Notes under the pieces: generated by a model
The model's input: only the letters and a program-made list of their open reading frames with translations
Told to the model about the DNA's origin: nothing
Database searches by the model: none
Position numbers and translations under genes: made by a program
Shown: positions 16,921-24,627 of the stretch, in pieces
Position numbering within the stretch: the first letter of the stretch is position 1
Layout: every line of letters begins with the position of its first letter
Source of the DNA: Bacillota bacterium
Lineage (GTDB): Bacteria > Bacillota > Sulfobacillia > JAJZYS01 > JAJYTV01
Direction of reading: 5' to 3'
Length of the DNA stretch: 34,762 nucleotides
NCBI GenBank assembly: GCA_021847575.1
Contig: JAJZQO010000024.1
Span: forward strand, 1-34,762

Positions 16921-18712
16921 CGCGTCTCAGGACGGCCATGAAAGCCTCCTGCGGCACCTCCACCTGGCCCAGCCGGCGCATGCGCTTCTTGCCTTCCTTC
17001 TGCTTCTCGAGGAGCTTGCGCTTGCGCGTGATGTCGCCGCCGTAGCACTTCGCCAGGACGTCCTTGCGCAAGGCGCGGATCGTCTCGCGCGCAAGCACCT
17101 TGCCGCCGACGGCGGCCTGGATCGGCACGTCGAAGAGCTGGCGCGGGATCACCTCGCGCAGCTTCTCGCAGACGGCGCGCCCCTGGCTCTGCGCGCGGCT
17201 CTGGTGGACGATGAAGGAGAGCGCGTCGACCATCTCGCCGTTCAGCAGCAGGTCGACGCGGACCAGGTCGCCGTCCCGCTCGCCCGCGAGCTGGTAGTCG
17301 AGCGAGGCGTAGCCGTGCGTGCGCGACTTCAGCTGGTCGAAGAAGTCGTACATGATCTCGCCGAGCGGCAGCTCGTAGGCCAGCATCGCCCGCTCGGGCG
17401 AGGGGTACTCGATCGTGCGGAAGACGCCGCGGCGCTCCTGGCAAAGCTCCATCACGGGACCGACGAAGCTCGTCGGCGCGATCAGCGTCGCCGCGACGTA
17501 CGGTTCCTCGACCCGCTCGATCCCCCTGCCGGCGTCGAGGGCGGCCGGGTTCTCGATCCGCTCGACGCCTCCGTCGTGGTAGTGGATCGTGTAGACGACG
17601 CTCGGCGCCGTGACGACGAGGTCGATGTCATACTCGCGCTCCAGGCGTTCCTGCACGATCTCGAGGTGCAACAGCCCGAGGAAGCCGCAGCGGAAGCCGA
17701 AGCCCAGCGCCCCCGACGTCTCGGGCTCGAAGGACAGGGCACCGTCGTTCAGCTGCAGCCGCTCGAGCGCCTCGCGCAGCAGGCCGTAGTGGCTGGGCTC
17801 GCTCGGGTAGAGGCCGGCGAAGACCATCGGCACCGCGGGGCGGTAGCCCGCAAGGGGCTCCTGCGCGCCGCCCTCGACCGTCGTGACGGTGTCGCCGACG
17901 CGCGCGTCGCGCACCACCTTGATGCCTGCGGCGAAGTAGCCCACTTCGCCCGCGGCGAGCTCCGCGACGGCGGTCGGCTGCGGCCGGAAGACGCCGAGGT
18001 CGCTGACCTCGTAGGCGGCGCCGGTGGCCATCAGGCGGATGCGCTGTCCCGCCCTGATGCGCCCGTCCACCACCCGGATGTGGCAGACGACGCCGCGGTA
18101 GGCGTCGAAGTGCGAATCGAAGATCAGGGCCTTGAGCGGCCGTTCGCTGTCGCCCCGCGGCGGCGGCACCCGCTCGACGACGGCGTCCAGGATGGCGCCG
18201 ATGCCGGTGCCCTCCTTGGCCGACGCCTCGATCGCGAGGGCGGGATCGAGGCCGATCTGTTCCAGCTCCGCCCTGACGCGCTGGGGGTCGGCCTGCGGCA
18301 GGTCGATCTTGTTGATCACGGGGATGATCTCGAGGTCGTGCTCGAGCGCGAGATAAAGGTTGGCAAGCGTCTGCGCCTCCACGCCCTGCGCCGCGTCGAT
18401 GACCAGCAAGGCCCCTTCGCAGGCGGCGAGCGAGCGGGAGACCTCGTAGGAGAAGTCGACATGCCCTGGCGTGTCGATCAGGTTGAGCACGTGCAGGCCG
18501 TCCTGGCTCCGGTACTCGAGCCGCACCGCCTGGGCCTTGATCGTGATGCCCCGCTCGCGCTCGAGATCCATCGAGTCGAGCACCTGGCTTTGCATCTCGC
18601 GCGCCTGCAGGGTGCCTGTGGCCTCCAGCAGCCGGTCCGCGAGCGTGGATTTGCCGTGGTCGATATGCGCGATGATACAAAAGTTGCGCAGGTCCGTACG
18701 GTCGCCCATCAC
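16913..18712 (-). CDS. lepA: elongation factor 4 (LepA)
   Basis: Ribosome-associated translational GTPase. G1 AHIDHGKST (about 15-23), the RGITIKAQ switch, G3 DTPGHVDF (about 82-89), G4 NKID and the full LepA-specific C-terminal domain ending [17 protein letters not shown] are present; 599 aa is the normal length. The start is either GTG at 18712 or the next codon, ATG at 18709. It is divergent from the yuiD-like gene and probably drives lepA-hemW. Confidence 0.96.
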   Translation of the reverse strand: MMGDRTDLRNFCIIAHIDHGKSTLADRLLEATGTLQAREMQSQVLDSMDLERERGITIKAQAVRLEYRSQDGLHVLNLIDTPGHVDFSYEVSRSLAACEGALLVIDAAQGVEAQTLANLYLALEHDLEIIPVINKIDLPQADPQRVRAELEQIGLDPALAIEASAKEGTGIGAILDAVVERVPPPRGDSERPLKALIFDSHFDAYRGVVCHIRVVDGRIRAGQRIRLMATGAAYEVSDLGVFRPQPTAVAELAAGEVGYFAAGIKVVRDARVGDTVTTVEGGAQEPLAGYRPAVPMVFAGLYPSEPSHYGLLREALERLQLNDGALSFEPETSGALGFGFRCGFLGLLHLEIVQERLEREYDIDLVVTAPSVVYTIHYHDGGVERIENPAALDAGRGIERVEEPYVAATLIAPTSFVGPVMELCQERRGVFRTIEYPSPERAMLAYELPLGEIMYDFFDQLKSRTHGYASLDYQLAGERDGDLVRVDLLLNGEMVDALSFIVHQSRAQSQGRAVCEKLREVIPRQLFDVPIQAAVGGKVLARETIRALRKDVLAKCYGGDITRKRKLLEKQKEGKKRMRRLGQVEVPQEAFMAVLRRGE

Positions 18713-18799
18713 TTTCGGTCCGCCTTTCAGCTCGGGTCTTCAGGACGCCTGCGGCGGGTGGCCGTTCGACCTTCGGGCCTTCGCCGACGGGGCCGATGC

Positions 18800-18827
18800 A
18801 TCCTGCTCGTCTCCCGCACAGCAGGAT
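18800..18827. repeat. inverted repeat between lepA and the yuiD-like gene
   Basis: ATCCTGCT (18800-18807) and AGCAGGAT (18820-18827) form perfect 8-bp arms with a 12-base spacer in the divergent intergenic region. No T-tract follows. It may be an operator; nothing identifies a partner. Confidence 0.5.
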
Positions 18828-18878
18828 TCCCCCGCTCGGGATGGAAGTGAAGGACGCCGAAGATCTGGGAGGAGTCCG

Positions 18879-19340
18879 TTGCACGCCATGTTTCAGGCCA
18901 TCGCCTTTCTCCTGCATGAGTTCGCCGATGAGAACCGTATGCTGGTTACCGCAGGCACGGCGGTCATCGTCGCGCAGGCTCTGAAGTTCATCGTATCCTC
19001 GCTGCGCAACCGCACCGTGCTGAGCGAGCGGCTGGTCTCGTCCGGGGGCATGCCGAGCGCCCACTCGGCGATGGTCACCTCGCTCGCGACGGCGGTCGGC
19101 TCCACCCACGGCTGGCATTCCGACCTTTTCGCGATCGTTGCGGTCTTCTCGGTCATCGTGCTCTACGACGCCGTGAACATCCGCTACGCCGTGGGCCAGC
19201 AGGCGCGCTTCCTGAATTCCCTCCTGGGCCGGCGCGACGGCGAGAGCCCGGAGTTCAAGGAACAGCTCGGCCACACGCCGCAGGAGATCGTCGCCGGAGC
19301 CGTGCTCGGCGTCATCATCGCGACGCTCTACTACATCTGA
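18879..19340 (+). CDS. divergent PAP2 family protein (YuiD-like)
   Basis: A 153 aa membrane protein of the DUF212/divergent PAP2 family (Bacillus YuiD). The conserved SSGGMPSAHSAMVTSLATAVG is at about 58-78, with LYDAVNIRYAVGQQA and GHTPQEIVAGAVLG further on; three or four hydrophobic segments are visible. The family resembles acid phosphatases, but its substrate is not known. TTG at 18879 lies six bases after GGAGG and is preferred over ATG at 18888. The M20 dipeptidase follows 31 bases downstream in the same direction. Confidence 0.9.
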   Translation: MHAMFQAIAFLLHEFADENRMLVTAGTAVIVAQALKFIVSSLRNRTVLSERLVSSGGMPSAHSAMVTSLATAVGSTHGWHSDLFAIVAVFSVIVLYDAVNIRYAVGQQARFLNSLLGRRDGESPEFKEQLGHTPQEIVAGAVLGVIIATLYYI

Positions 19341-19371
19341 GCCCTCAAGAGTCTTGCCTGGAGGTGGCCCG

Positions 19372-20730
19372 ATGACCGATCCCCGGAGCTATCTGGCCGA
19401 ACACCGCCCCGCGCAACTCGAGGAACTCTTCAAGCTCCTGCGCATCCCCTCGGTCTCGGCGGTCGCCAGGCACCGCGGGGATATCCTTTCCGCGGCCGGT
19501 GCCTTCGCCGACCTGATGCGCCGCTCCGGACTCGAACGCGTGGCGGTCCTCGAGACCGGCGGCCATCCGGTCGTCTACGGCGAGCACCTGCACAGCCCCG
19601 GACACCCCACGGTGCTGGTCTACGGCCACTACGACGTCCAGCCGCCCGAGCCGCTCGAACTCTGGCACTCGCCGCCCTTCGAACCGGAAGTGCGCGATGG
19701 CAGGATCTTCGCACGCGGGTCGACCGACGACAAGGGCCAGGTCACGATGCACATCCTGGTCGCCGGCGCCCTGATCGGCCTCGGCGCCTTGCCGCTCAAC
19801 CTCAAGTTCCTGATCGAGGGCGAGGAGGAGATCGGCTCGGTCCATCTCGGCGACTTCATCGCCCAGCACAAGGACCTCCTGGCCGCCGACTATGTCGTGA
19901 TCTCGGACTCGACCATGCTGCGCCCCGGCGTGCCGGCGCTCTGCGTCGGCCTGCGCGGGCTCGCCGGACTCGAGCTGAGGCTCAGGACCGCCCAGCACGA
20001 CCTGCACTCCGGCACCTTCGGCGGCGCGGTGCCGAACGCGGCGCACGTCCTCGTCGACCTGCTCGCCAGCCTGCACGACAGCGAGGGCCGGGTGAGCGTC
20101 GAGGGCTTCTACGACGACGTCAAGGATCTGACGCCGTCCGAACGCCGCGCCTTCGCCTCCCTGCCTCTGACCGACGCCGAGTTCCTGGACCAGTCCGGCG
20201 CCTACCGCCTCTACGGCGAGAGCGGCCGCACGACGCTCGAGCGCGTCTGGACGCGTCCGACGCTCGAGCTCAACGGCATCTGGTCCGGCTTCACCGGCGA
20301 GGGCCGCAAGACGGTCATCCCCTGCGAGGCGGGGGCCAAGATCACCTGCCGCCTCGTGCCGAACCAGGACCCCGACAAGGTGCTCGCGGCCCTTGCCCGC
20401 CACCTGCGCAGGCACTGCCCCGACACGACGCAGCTCGAGATCATGGACCCCGGCGGCGCGCCCGCCTTCCTCGCCCCGCAGGGCCACCCTGCCCTGCGCG
20501 CCGCCGAGCAGGCCCTGCGCGAGGCCTACGGCCACGATCCGGACGTGATCCGCATGGGCGGCTCGATTCCGGTCGTCACCGCGTTCCAGGAGATCCTCGG
20601 CCTGCCGACGCTGCTCATGGGCTTCGGCCTGCCGGACGAGAACCTGCACGCGCCCGACGAACACTTCTCGCTCGAGAACTTCGCGAAGGGCATGGTCGCG
20701 CTCTGGCGCTTCTGGCAGCTCGCGGCCTGA
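19372..20730 (+). CDS. M20 family dipeptidase
   Basis: A 452 aa zinc-dependent peptidase of the M20/CNDP-like (PepV/carnosinase-type) group. The metal and catalytic blocks are in order: YGHYDVQPPEP (His and Asp, about 82-92), RGSTDDKGQ (bridging Asp), IEGEEEIGS (catalytic Glu pair), then DLHSGTFGGAVPNAA and a late GLPDENLHAPDEHF. All expected residues are seen, so it should be active on dipeptides or small amides; the exact substrate is not inferable. ATG at 19372 has GGAGGTGG upstream. Confidence 0.92.
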   Translation: MTDPRSYLAEHRPAQLEELFKLLRIPSVSAVARHRGDILSAAGAFADLMRRSGLERVAVLETGGHPVVYGEHLHSPGHPTVLVYGHYDVQPPEPLELWHSPPFEPEVRDGRIFARGSTDDKGQVTMHILVAGALIGLGALPLNLKFLIEGEEEIGSVHLGDFIAQHKDLLAADYVVISDSTMLRPGVPALCVGLRGLAGLELRLRTAQHDLHSGTFGGAVPNAAHVLVDLLASLHDSEGRVSVEGFYDDVKDLTPSERRAFASLPLTDAEFLDQSGAYRLYGESGRTTLERVWTRPTLELNGIWSGFTGEGRKTVIPCEAGAKITCRLVPNQDPDKVLAALARHLRRHCPDTTQLEIMDPGGAPAFLAPQGHPALRAAEQALREAYGHDPDVIRMGGSIPVVTAFQEILGLPTLLMGFGLPDENLHAPDEHFSLENFAKGMVALWRFWQLAA

Positions 20731-20736
20731 GAAATT

Positions 20737-20770
20737 GCGGCGGGGGCTCCCGAACGGGAGCCCCCGCCGC
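20737..20770. terminator. bidirectional terminator hairpin between convergent M20 gene and trxA
   Basis: GCGGCGGGGGCTCCCG and its exact complement form a 15-16 bp stem with a tiny loop between the two convergent genes. On the minus strand it is followed by CAATTTCTC, a weak U-tract for trxA; the plus side has no T-run. Confidence 0.75.
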
Positions 20771-20782
20771 CATGTCCGAGCT

Positions 20783-21112
20783 TCAGCCCAGGTTGCGCTC
20801 GAGCTCCTGCCTGAGCTGGTTCTTCGGCCGGTAGCCGATGATGCGGTCCTTGAGGCGTCCCTCCTGGAACACGGCCAGGGTGGGGATGCTCATGATGCCA
20901 TAGGTCGAGGCGATCTGCGGGTTCTCGTCGACGTTGAGCTTAAGCACCTTGAGACGGGCGCCGAACTCTCCCGCCAGTTCCTCGACGATGGGCGACACCA
21001 TGCGGCAAGGGCCGCACCACTCGGCCCAGAAGTCCACCAGAACAGGGCGATCCGCGCCCAGTACCTCCGTGGCGAAGCTGTCCTCCGTCACGTTAGCTAC
21101 AGCACCGCTCAA
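20783..21112 (-). CDS. trxA: thioredoxin
   Basis: A 109 aa cytoplasmic thioredoxin that reduces protein disulfides. The active site WCGPC is at about 33-37 within VLVDFWAEWCGPCRM, and the cis-proline loop SIPTLAVF and C-terminal helix are present. TTG at 21112 has GGGAGG upstream. It has its own promoter with a CsoR-like palindrome in the leader (separate entries), so copper or sulfur-species control is possible. It sits between lepA and spoIIP, not a usual location. Confidence 0.94.
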   Translation of the reverse strand: MSGAVANVTEDSFATEVLGADRPVLVDFWAEWCGPCRMVSPIVEELAGEFGARLKVLKLNVDENPQIASTYGIMSIPTLAVFQEGRLKDRIIGYRPKNQLRQELERNLG

Positions 21113-21136
21113 ACCATTCCCTCCCGACGGATGCCT

Positions 21137-21150
21137 TACCCCCAGGGGTA
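21137..21150. promoter_or_regulatory. palindrome TACCCC-N2-GGGGTA in the trxA leader (CsoR-like operator?)
   Basis: TACCCCCAGGGGTA is a near-perfect palindrome with six-base arms about 10-25 bases after the predicted transcription start of trxA. Its TACCC/GGGTA arms resemble operators known for the CsoR/CstR/RcnR repressor family (copper, persulfide or nickel sensing). This resemblance is the only evidence; no such regulator gene lies in the window. Confidence 0.45.
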
Positions 21151-21166
21151 GGTGATTCGTATTGAC

Positions 21167-21195
21167 ATGCTACGCCGCCAGGCGGCACCGGTCAA
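21167..21195 (-). promoter_or_regulatory. promoter of trxA
   Basis: On the minus strand TTGACC (21195-21190) and TAGCAT (21172-21167) are 17 bases apart, 55 bases before the trxA start. The -35 overlaps the spoIIP stop codon. Confidence 0.7.
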
Positions 21196-22292
21196 GGCAC
21201 CGGCGCACCGCCCAGGAAGTCGGCGATCGCCCCGGCCACGCCCGGCAGTACCGCCTGGACCTGCTCCGGGGTCGCCTGGGGACCGCCGATGTCGATCGTG
21301 AGCATCGTCGGGGAGAGTTGCTGGTTCAGCCGGTCGGGCGAGCGGACGATGCCGCGGAAGACGCCAGGGAGCCTGGCCTGCAGGTAGCTGCCCAGGCTGC
21401 GCGCCAGCTGGAGGTTCTGGCCAGCGTTCGGCTCCGGCAGGTTGGCACCGGTGCCCACCGCCAGCGAAACGCTGGCCACAGGGCCCGCGCCGGTCTTGAC
21501 GGTGGCGGGCACCTCGGGGAAGGTGGGACGCTCAACGTCGAGCAGGATCGCAAGCTGCGGCTCAGCCCTAAGTATGCTGCGCGCGACCGCGTACGATTTC
21601 AGGTAGACGCCGAGTTCGCCCTCGCTGTCGTTCTTCTGCAGCGAAGCGACGGTCGGCACGCCATCCCGCGCGAGCTCCCTGCCAAGGGCCCGCACGACGC
21701 CCAGCACGTTGTCGCCGGGGTCCTGGCTGGTCGGCGGCGGCTGGCTGGCCGACGCCTTGTGCCCGATATAGGCGGCAAGACCCTCCGTCGCGTAGAGGCC
21801 CACCAGCGGCGTCCCGCCGCCGTAGACCTGCAGGCCCTGGTCGAGGTGCCGCGGCGGCGCGGCCGCGGCGGCGGGCTGCGGCAGCTCGACCAGCCACTGC
21901 GCAAGGGACGAGGAAGCGGGTGCGGCGGCGTTGGGACTCAGGCCGAAGCCGACGAAGGCGCTCTCGAAAAGACTCAGGGGATCATGCGGCAGGAGACCGA
22001 GAAAGGCGTAGGCGCCGATGGCCGCAATCTGTTCCCCGGCGATGCCGAACGGGCCCTGCGCCGGCCGCATGCCGCCCAGCGTGGGCAGTCCCTCGCCCAG
22101 GAGGTAGTGCAGGCTCGCCGAGGGCAAGGGCAGGCTGCGGTTCGCGCCGGCGCCGCCCAGCGTGCCCGCGCCGAGCGTCGGCACGGCCGGACCGCCGCGC
22201 GCGTACAGGACGAGCAGCACGAGCAGCACGAGAGGCACCGCGGCGCGCCGCAGGAGCGCCCGCACCAGGCCGCCCACGTCGCGAATCAGCAA
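21192..22292 (-). CDS. SpoIIP-like protein with degenerate active site
   Basis: SpoIIP is the membrane-anchored peptidoglycan amidase that works with SpoIID during engulfment. Here an N-terminal membrane segment (about 14-32) leads to LHYLLGEGLPTLGG and a C-terminal domain matching SpoIIP in order: SQDPGDNVLGVVRALGREL, AEPQLAILLDVERP, SLAVGTGAN, GVFRGIVRSPDRLNQQLSP and TIDIGGPQAT. But the signature expected as YHTHTSE reads VGLYATE, LDIHRD reads LDVERP, and the late GGHGNT-type block is GGPQAT. The family's conserved histidines are thus gone, suggesting a non-catalytic or altered protein. TTG at 22292 (GGGAGG eight bases upstream) is preferred to GTG at 22301. The usual neighbour gpr is absent. 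Confidence 0.75.
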   Translation of the reverse strand: MLIRDVGGLVRALLRRAAVPLVLLVLLVLYARGGPAVPTLGAGTLGGAGANRSLPLPSASLHYLLGEGLPTLGGMRPAQGPFGIAGEQIAAIGAYAFLGLLPHDPLSLFESAFVGFGLSPNAAAPASSSLAQWLVELPQPAAAAAPPRHLDQGLQVYGGGTPLVGLYATEGLAAYIGHKASASQPPPTSQDPGDNVLGVVRALGRELARDGVPTVASLQKNDSEGELGVYLKSYAVARSILRAEPQLAILLDVERPTFPEVPATVKTGAGPVASVSLAVGTGANLPEPNAGQNLQLARSLGSYLQARLPGVFRGIVRSPDRLNQQLSPTMLTIDIGGPQATPEQVQAVLPGVAGAIADFLGGAPVP

Positions 22293-22489
22293 ACGAGCCA
22301 CCTCCCTACGGCTCTATGCCCAACGGCCCTGCCGCAGAAGCCGCGCCGCCGCTCCCGCTTCTGCCGCGGCGGATCCCGCCAGGTTCCGGCGTCCGGGGCT
22401 CAGGCAACAGCGTGGGCGAGCCGCAGCCACGCCACGTTTCCGCCAGGTGGGTGACGGTGTGACCTGGACTCGCGGTGCAGATCGCAACA
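22293..22489. other. intergenic region upstream of the spoIIP-like gene
   Basis: Non-coding as far as I can see. GCAGAAGC (22334-22341) and GCTTCTGC (22357-22364) form an inverted repeat, but no T-tract follows. No convincing SigE promoter for the spoIIP-like gene was found by eye. If the upstream fragment is a tnpB relic, this stretch would be its 3' flank. Confidence 0.4.
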
Positions 22490-22675
22490 TGCGCCGGCAG
22501 CCGCCTGCCGGCTACTGAAACAGAACTGCCGGACGATGTGTCGTCCTGCCGGTTCCACGCAGCGCCCTGGGCATGCCACTCCCAGCCAGGCCCATCTACA
22601 GGTGCGCACTCCGAGGGGCTTAAACGGCAACTTCTTCTGGGTGACGCCACAGGTTGAACAGATCTGTAGCGTCAT
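22490..22675 (-). pseudogene. probable tnpB (IS200/IS605-type) zinc-ribbon C-terminal remnant
   Basis: From 22675 the minus strand reads MTLQICSTCGVTQKKLPFKP, then LGVRTC. This resembles the first half of the C-terminal zinc ribbon of TnpB/OrfB proteins (SQxCSxCG ... LPL..R.Y.C). In a different frame just downstream comes GAAWNRQDDTSSGSSVSVAG, like the low-conservation tails of such proteins. The second CXXC pair and DRDxNAA motif are not intact. It seems a short frameshifted relic with no upstream RuvC-like domain. The call is tentative. Confidence 0.4.
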
Positions 22676-22691
22676 TCCCGCCTTCTGGCAG

Positions 22692-22720
22692 TTCCTGCCC
22701 GAGCCAAGGTCGGGCAGGAA
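22692..22720. repeat. perfect 11-bp inverted repeat
   Basis: TTCCTGCCCGA (22692-22702) and TCGGGCAGGAA (22710-22720) are exact complements around a 7-base spacer. No T-tract follows on either side, so a terminator is unlikely. It lies close to the tnpB-like fragment and may be part of an old mobile element end. Confidence 0.7.
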
Positions 22721-22813
22721 ATCGAACGTCCAGCCCTGGCGTGAACCATGGAACCCGAAGGCCCACTCTCGCGGAGCCCTTTACGCCGCGTCCACTAGGC
22801 CCGGGAGGCGGGA

Positions 22814-22843
22814 TTGCCATAGGTTTCGGGTCTGCTGTAGCAT
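22814..22843 (+). promoter_or_regulatory. candidate promoter of the DUF5680 gene
   Basis: TTGCCA (22814-22819) and TAGCAT (22838-22843) are 18 bases apart and lie about 50 bases upstream of the ATG of the DUF5680 gene on the plus strand. Confidence 0.5.
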
Positions 22844-22892
22844 CCAGGCCAAGATCATGTGCGTCACAAATGGCGTGATGGGGGATCGGGCG

Positions 22893-23363
22893 ATGATCTC
22901 GACGTTGGTGGAGTTCATCCTGGAAGCCAAGCGCAGGACGTATGCAGCTCAGGGGGATGACGCTTCAGTGGAGCCGGCGTTGCCTGGGTCGCAGCAGCTC
23001 GAGTACCAAAGAGGCGAGTACGTCTACAGGGATGTTTACTTCGGCATGAGGCGCTTCGTAGGGCAGGAGACCGTGTATCACGCCGGACTTCCCGTGTGGT
23101 CGATGGCCTACGGCGGTGGCGTCGAGCGACCGGACATCAATTCGGATCAGGTCCGATCCCTCTACGCTTTCTTGCGGGAGGCGATGCGCCAGGTTTCGTC
23201 GCAACGGCCCTACCGAGGCCCGACAAGCCACCACAGGCCGCCGTACACCTATTCCTGCGCTTCCACGGGCGCAATGGCCGCGTTCTGGGGCGAGGAAGCG
23301 ATCTCAGACGCGTCGGACATCGTGTACCGGCTTCGTTTCGCAGGAGGACGAGTGAACGAGTAA
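22893..23363 (+). CDS. DUF5680 domain-containing protein
   Basis: A 156 aa soluble protein. FILEAKRRTYAAQG (about 8-21), LEYQRGEYVYRDVYFGMRRFVGQETVYHAGLPVWSMAYGG (about 38-77), LREAMRQV and the final VYRLRFAGGRVNE match the DUF5680 family, whose function is unknown. ATG at 22893 has GGGGGAT upstream; the frame is open further 5' but that part has no family similarity. The gene is intact, although it sits in a decayed, gene-poor stretch, so it is likely acquired or retained cargo. Confidence 0.7.
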   Translation: MISTLVEFILEAKRRTYAAQGDDASVEPALPGSQQLEYQRGEYVYRDVYFGMRRFVGQETVYHAGLPVWSMAYGGGVERPDINSDQVRSLYAFLREAMRQVSSQRPYRGPTSHHRPPYTYSCASTGAMAAFWGEEAISDASDIVYRLRFAGGRVNE

Positions 23364-23639
23364 CTTCTGGAACTCAGCCACGGCTTCGACTTCCTCGATC
23401 TCGTCAGTCTCGTGCCGCCCTGCCCCAGTCAGGTCGACGAGCCGTCTGGACTGATAACATGCGGGCAGTATGTGAACACAGCGGCGAATTCCACGCCGAT
23501 GCTGCGGCGTGTGGGCAGACGCGGTATGCGCGACAGACAGGCCGTGGATCGGGCAGGGCATTTGAGAGCGAAGGGCGGCAGAGCGACAGGCGATCCGCTA
23601 CCGCATGTATCACCCCACAGCATCGCGCTCGACTCCCTG
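23364..23639. other. gene-poor stretch without recognisable gene
   Basis: Several overlapping open frames exist on both strands, but none shows a family pattern or a credible start. It probably includes the eroded 5' part of the IS110-like transposase that becomes recognisable after 23640. Confidence 0.4.
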
Positions 23640-23902
23640 CAAGGTGCGCGGACGCGCGAAGTTGTGCCAACAGCCCAAAGGGAGATCTCCACAAACGTCA
23701 GGAGGGGCAGACCGCCCAGGTGTGCGAGATCTCATGGCGGGCACAGAACCGGCTGCACAAGACGTACGTGCGTCTCATCATGCGCGGCAAAGGGGGTGGT
23801 GTGACGGCTGCAGCAGTTGCCCGAGAGCTGCTCGGCTTCGTGTGGGCCATCGCCTGCGCCGTCGAGCGGGAGCAGCGCAATCTGCGTACACCGGCTACCT
23901 GA
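23640..23902 (+). pseudogene. IS110/IS1111-family transposase, C-terminal remnant
   Basis: The plus-strand frame ending at 23902 reads KRQEGQTAQVCEISWRAQNR (from about 23694), then LHKTYVRLIMRGKG and AAVARELLGFVWAIACAV. This matches the C-terminal end of IS110-family transposases of the type ending 'W+AQ.RL..RY..L..RGK ... AiARELlGF.WAI'. No N-terminal DEDD domain or start can be found upstream, so the gene is truncated. Confidence 0.65.
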
Positions 23903-24303
23903 GACCGCACGCGCTACTTCGACGCCCGGGCCAGCCCACATGATGCACGATACGGTGGGAGCGACTGACGGCAAGGCGATCTGACGGCCCCGCTTCGCGG
24001 CTACCGGCCTTGCCTTCACCCGCTCCCACCCCGGCACTTGCTTTCCAGGTGGGCCGGATCCGCCCAGCAGATCTTGAAGCTTGGTTCGGTTGCTGAGGGG
24101 ACCAACGGACAGGGAGATTCTTCGACCACGGCTATGTGCAGGGCCCAGGCTCCACGCACGACTTTAGTCCGAAGCAGCTCCCCAGACGGTTACATGAAAT
24201 GCGGTACTCAACCCGCGAATATCCGGCTGTACACCGTCGCTAAAGACCTCCCGGCACCGAACCAGGATCCTTTCTCACGAGGGGCTTGACGGCCTCGTTC
24301 ATA
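23903..24303 (+). mobile_element. 3' non-coding tail of the IS110/IS1111-type element (candidate bridge-RNA region)
   Basis: About 400 bases after the transposase stop carry no gene, but include stretches (around 24165-24245, with TTTAGTCCGAAGCAGCTCCC and CGGTACTCAACCCGCGAATA) that I recall as conserved downstream of such transposases. In IS1111-subgroup elements the non-coding end after the transposase gene encodes the bridge RNA. Element end not located; assignment is inference. Confidence 0.4.
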
Positions 24304-24627
24304 TCAGCCGTGGGGTGGTTGACTCGTCAGCGGCACGGTCTGGGCGACCCTGAGCAAGCCATCAATGTCGAGTTCCTTCATCGATCTCGCGCAACAGAAC
24401 TTATACTTCTTACCACTCCCGCAACGGCAAGGAGCGTAGGGGTCAGATTGGGCGAACTGGACTAAGAGTGCCCTTCTGAGATCCGATACGTCTTCGAAAG
24501 AGTCAAAGCCCAAGATGAAGTGCCAGCCAAATTGCTCGCAGATCCCTACCACCTGCTCGGCTCGCTCTTCCGAGGCAACTCTCACGATGATCGGATGCAT
24601 CTTGGACCCCCAGGGAACGTTCCCCAT
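24304..24627 (-). CDS. SEC-C motif protein (PBPRA1643-like)
   Basis: A 107 aa protein with PIIVRVASEERAEQVVGICEQFGWHFILGFDSFEDVSDL in its first half and a SEC-C metal-binding motif PCRCGSGKKYKFCC at about residues 77-90. It resembles short SEC-C proteins of the PBPRA1643 type, whose function is unknown; the motif binds zinc. ATG at 24627 has GGAG nine bases upstream. The frame is open back to 24918, and part of that could belong to the protein, but no similarity is visible there. Confidence 0.7.
   Translation of the reverse strand: MGNVPWGSKMHPIIVRVASEERAEQVVGICEQFGWHFILGFDSFEDVSDLRRALLVQFAQSDPYAPCRCGSGKKYKFCCARSMKELDIDGLLRVAQTVPLTSQPPHG

Noticed and set aside
15757-16941. Long plus-strand open frame (about 394 codons) opposite hemW
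   Set aside because: It is the mirror of hemW in a GC-rich genome. Its translation is low-complexity (R/A/G/H-rich) with no family pattern, and the minus strand encodes an unmistakable radical SAM protein.
17204-18850. Long plus-strand open frame (about 548 codons) opposite lepA
   Set aside because: Shadow of lepA; composition is D/V/L/E-rich without motifs, and lepA is certain on the other strand.
22692-22720. Inverted repeat considered as a terminator for the spoIIP-like gene or the DUF5680 gene
   Set aside because: No T-rich tract on either strand and wrong position relative to gene ends.
22536-22892. N-terminal extension of the DUF5680 gene
   Set aside because: Residues before the ATG at 22893 show no similarity to the family, a candidate promoter lies inside that stretch, and a good ribosome-binding site precedes the ATG.
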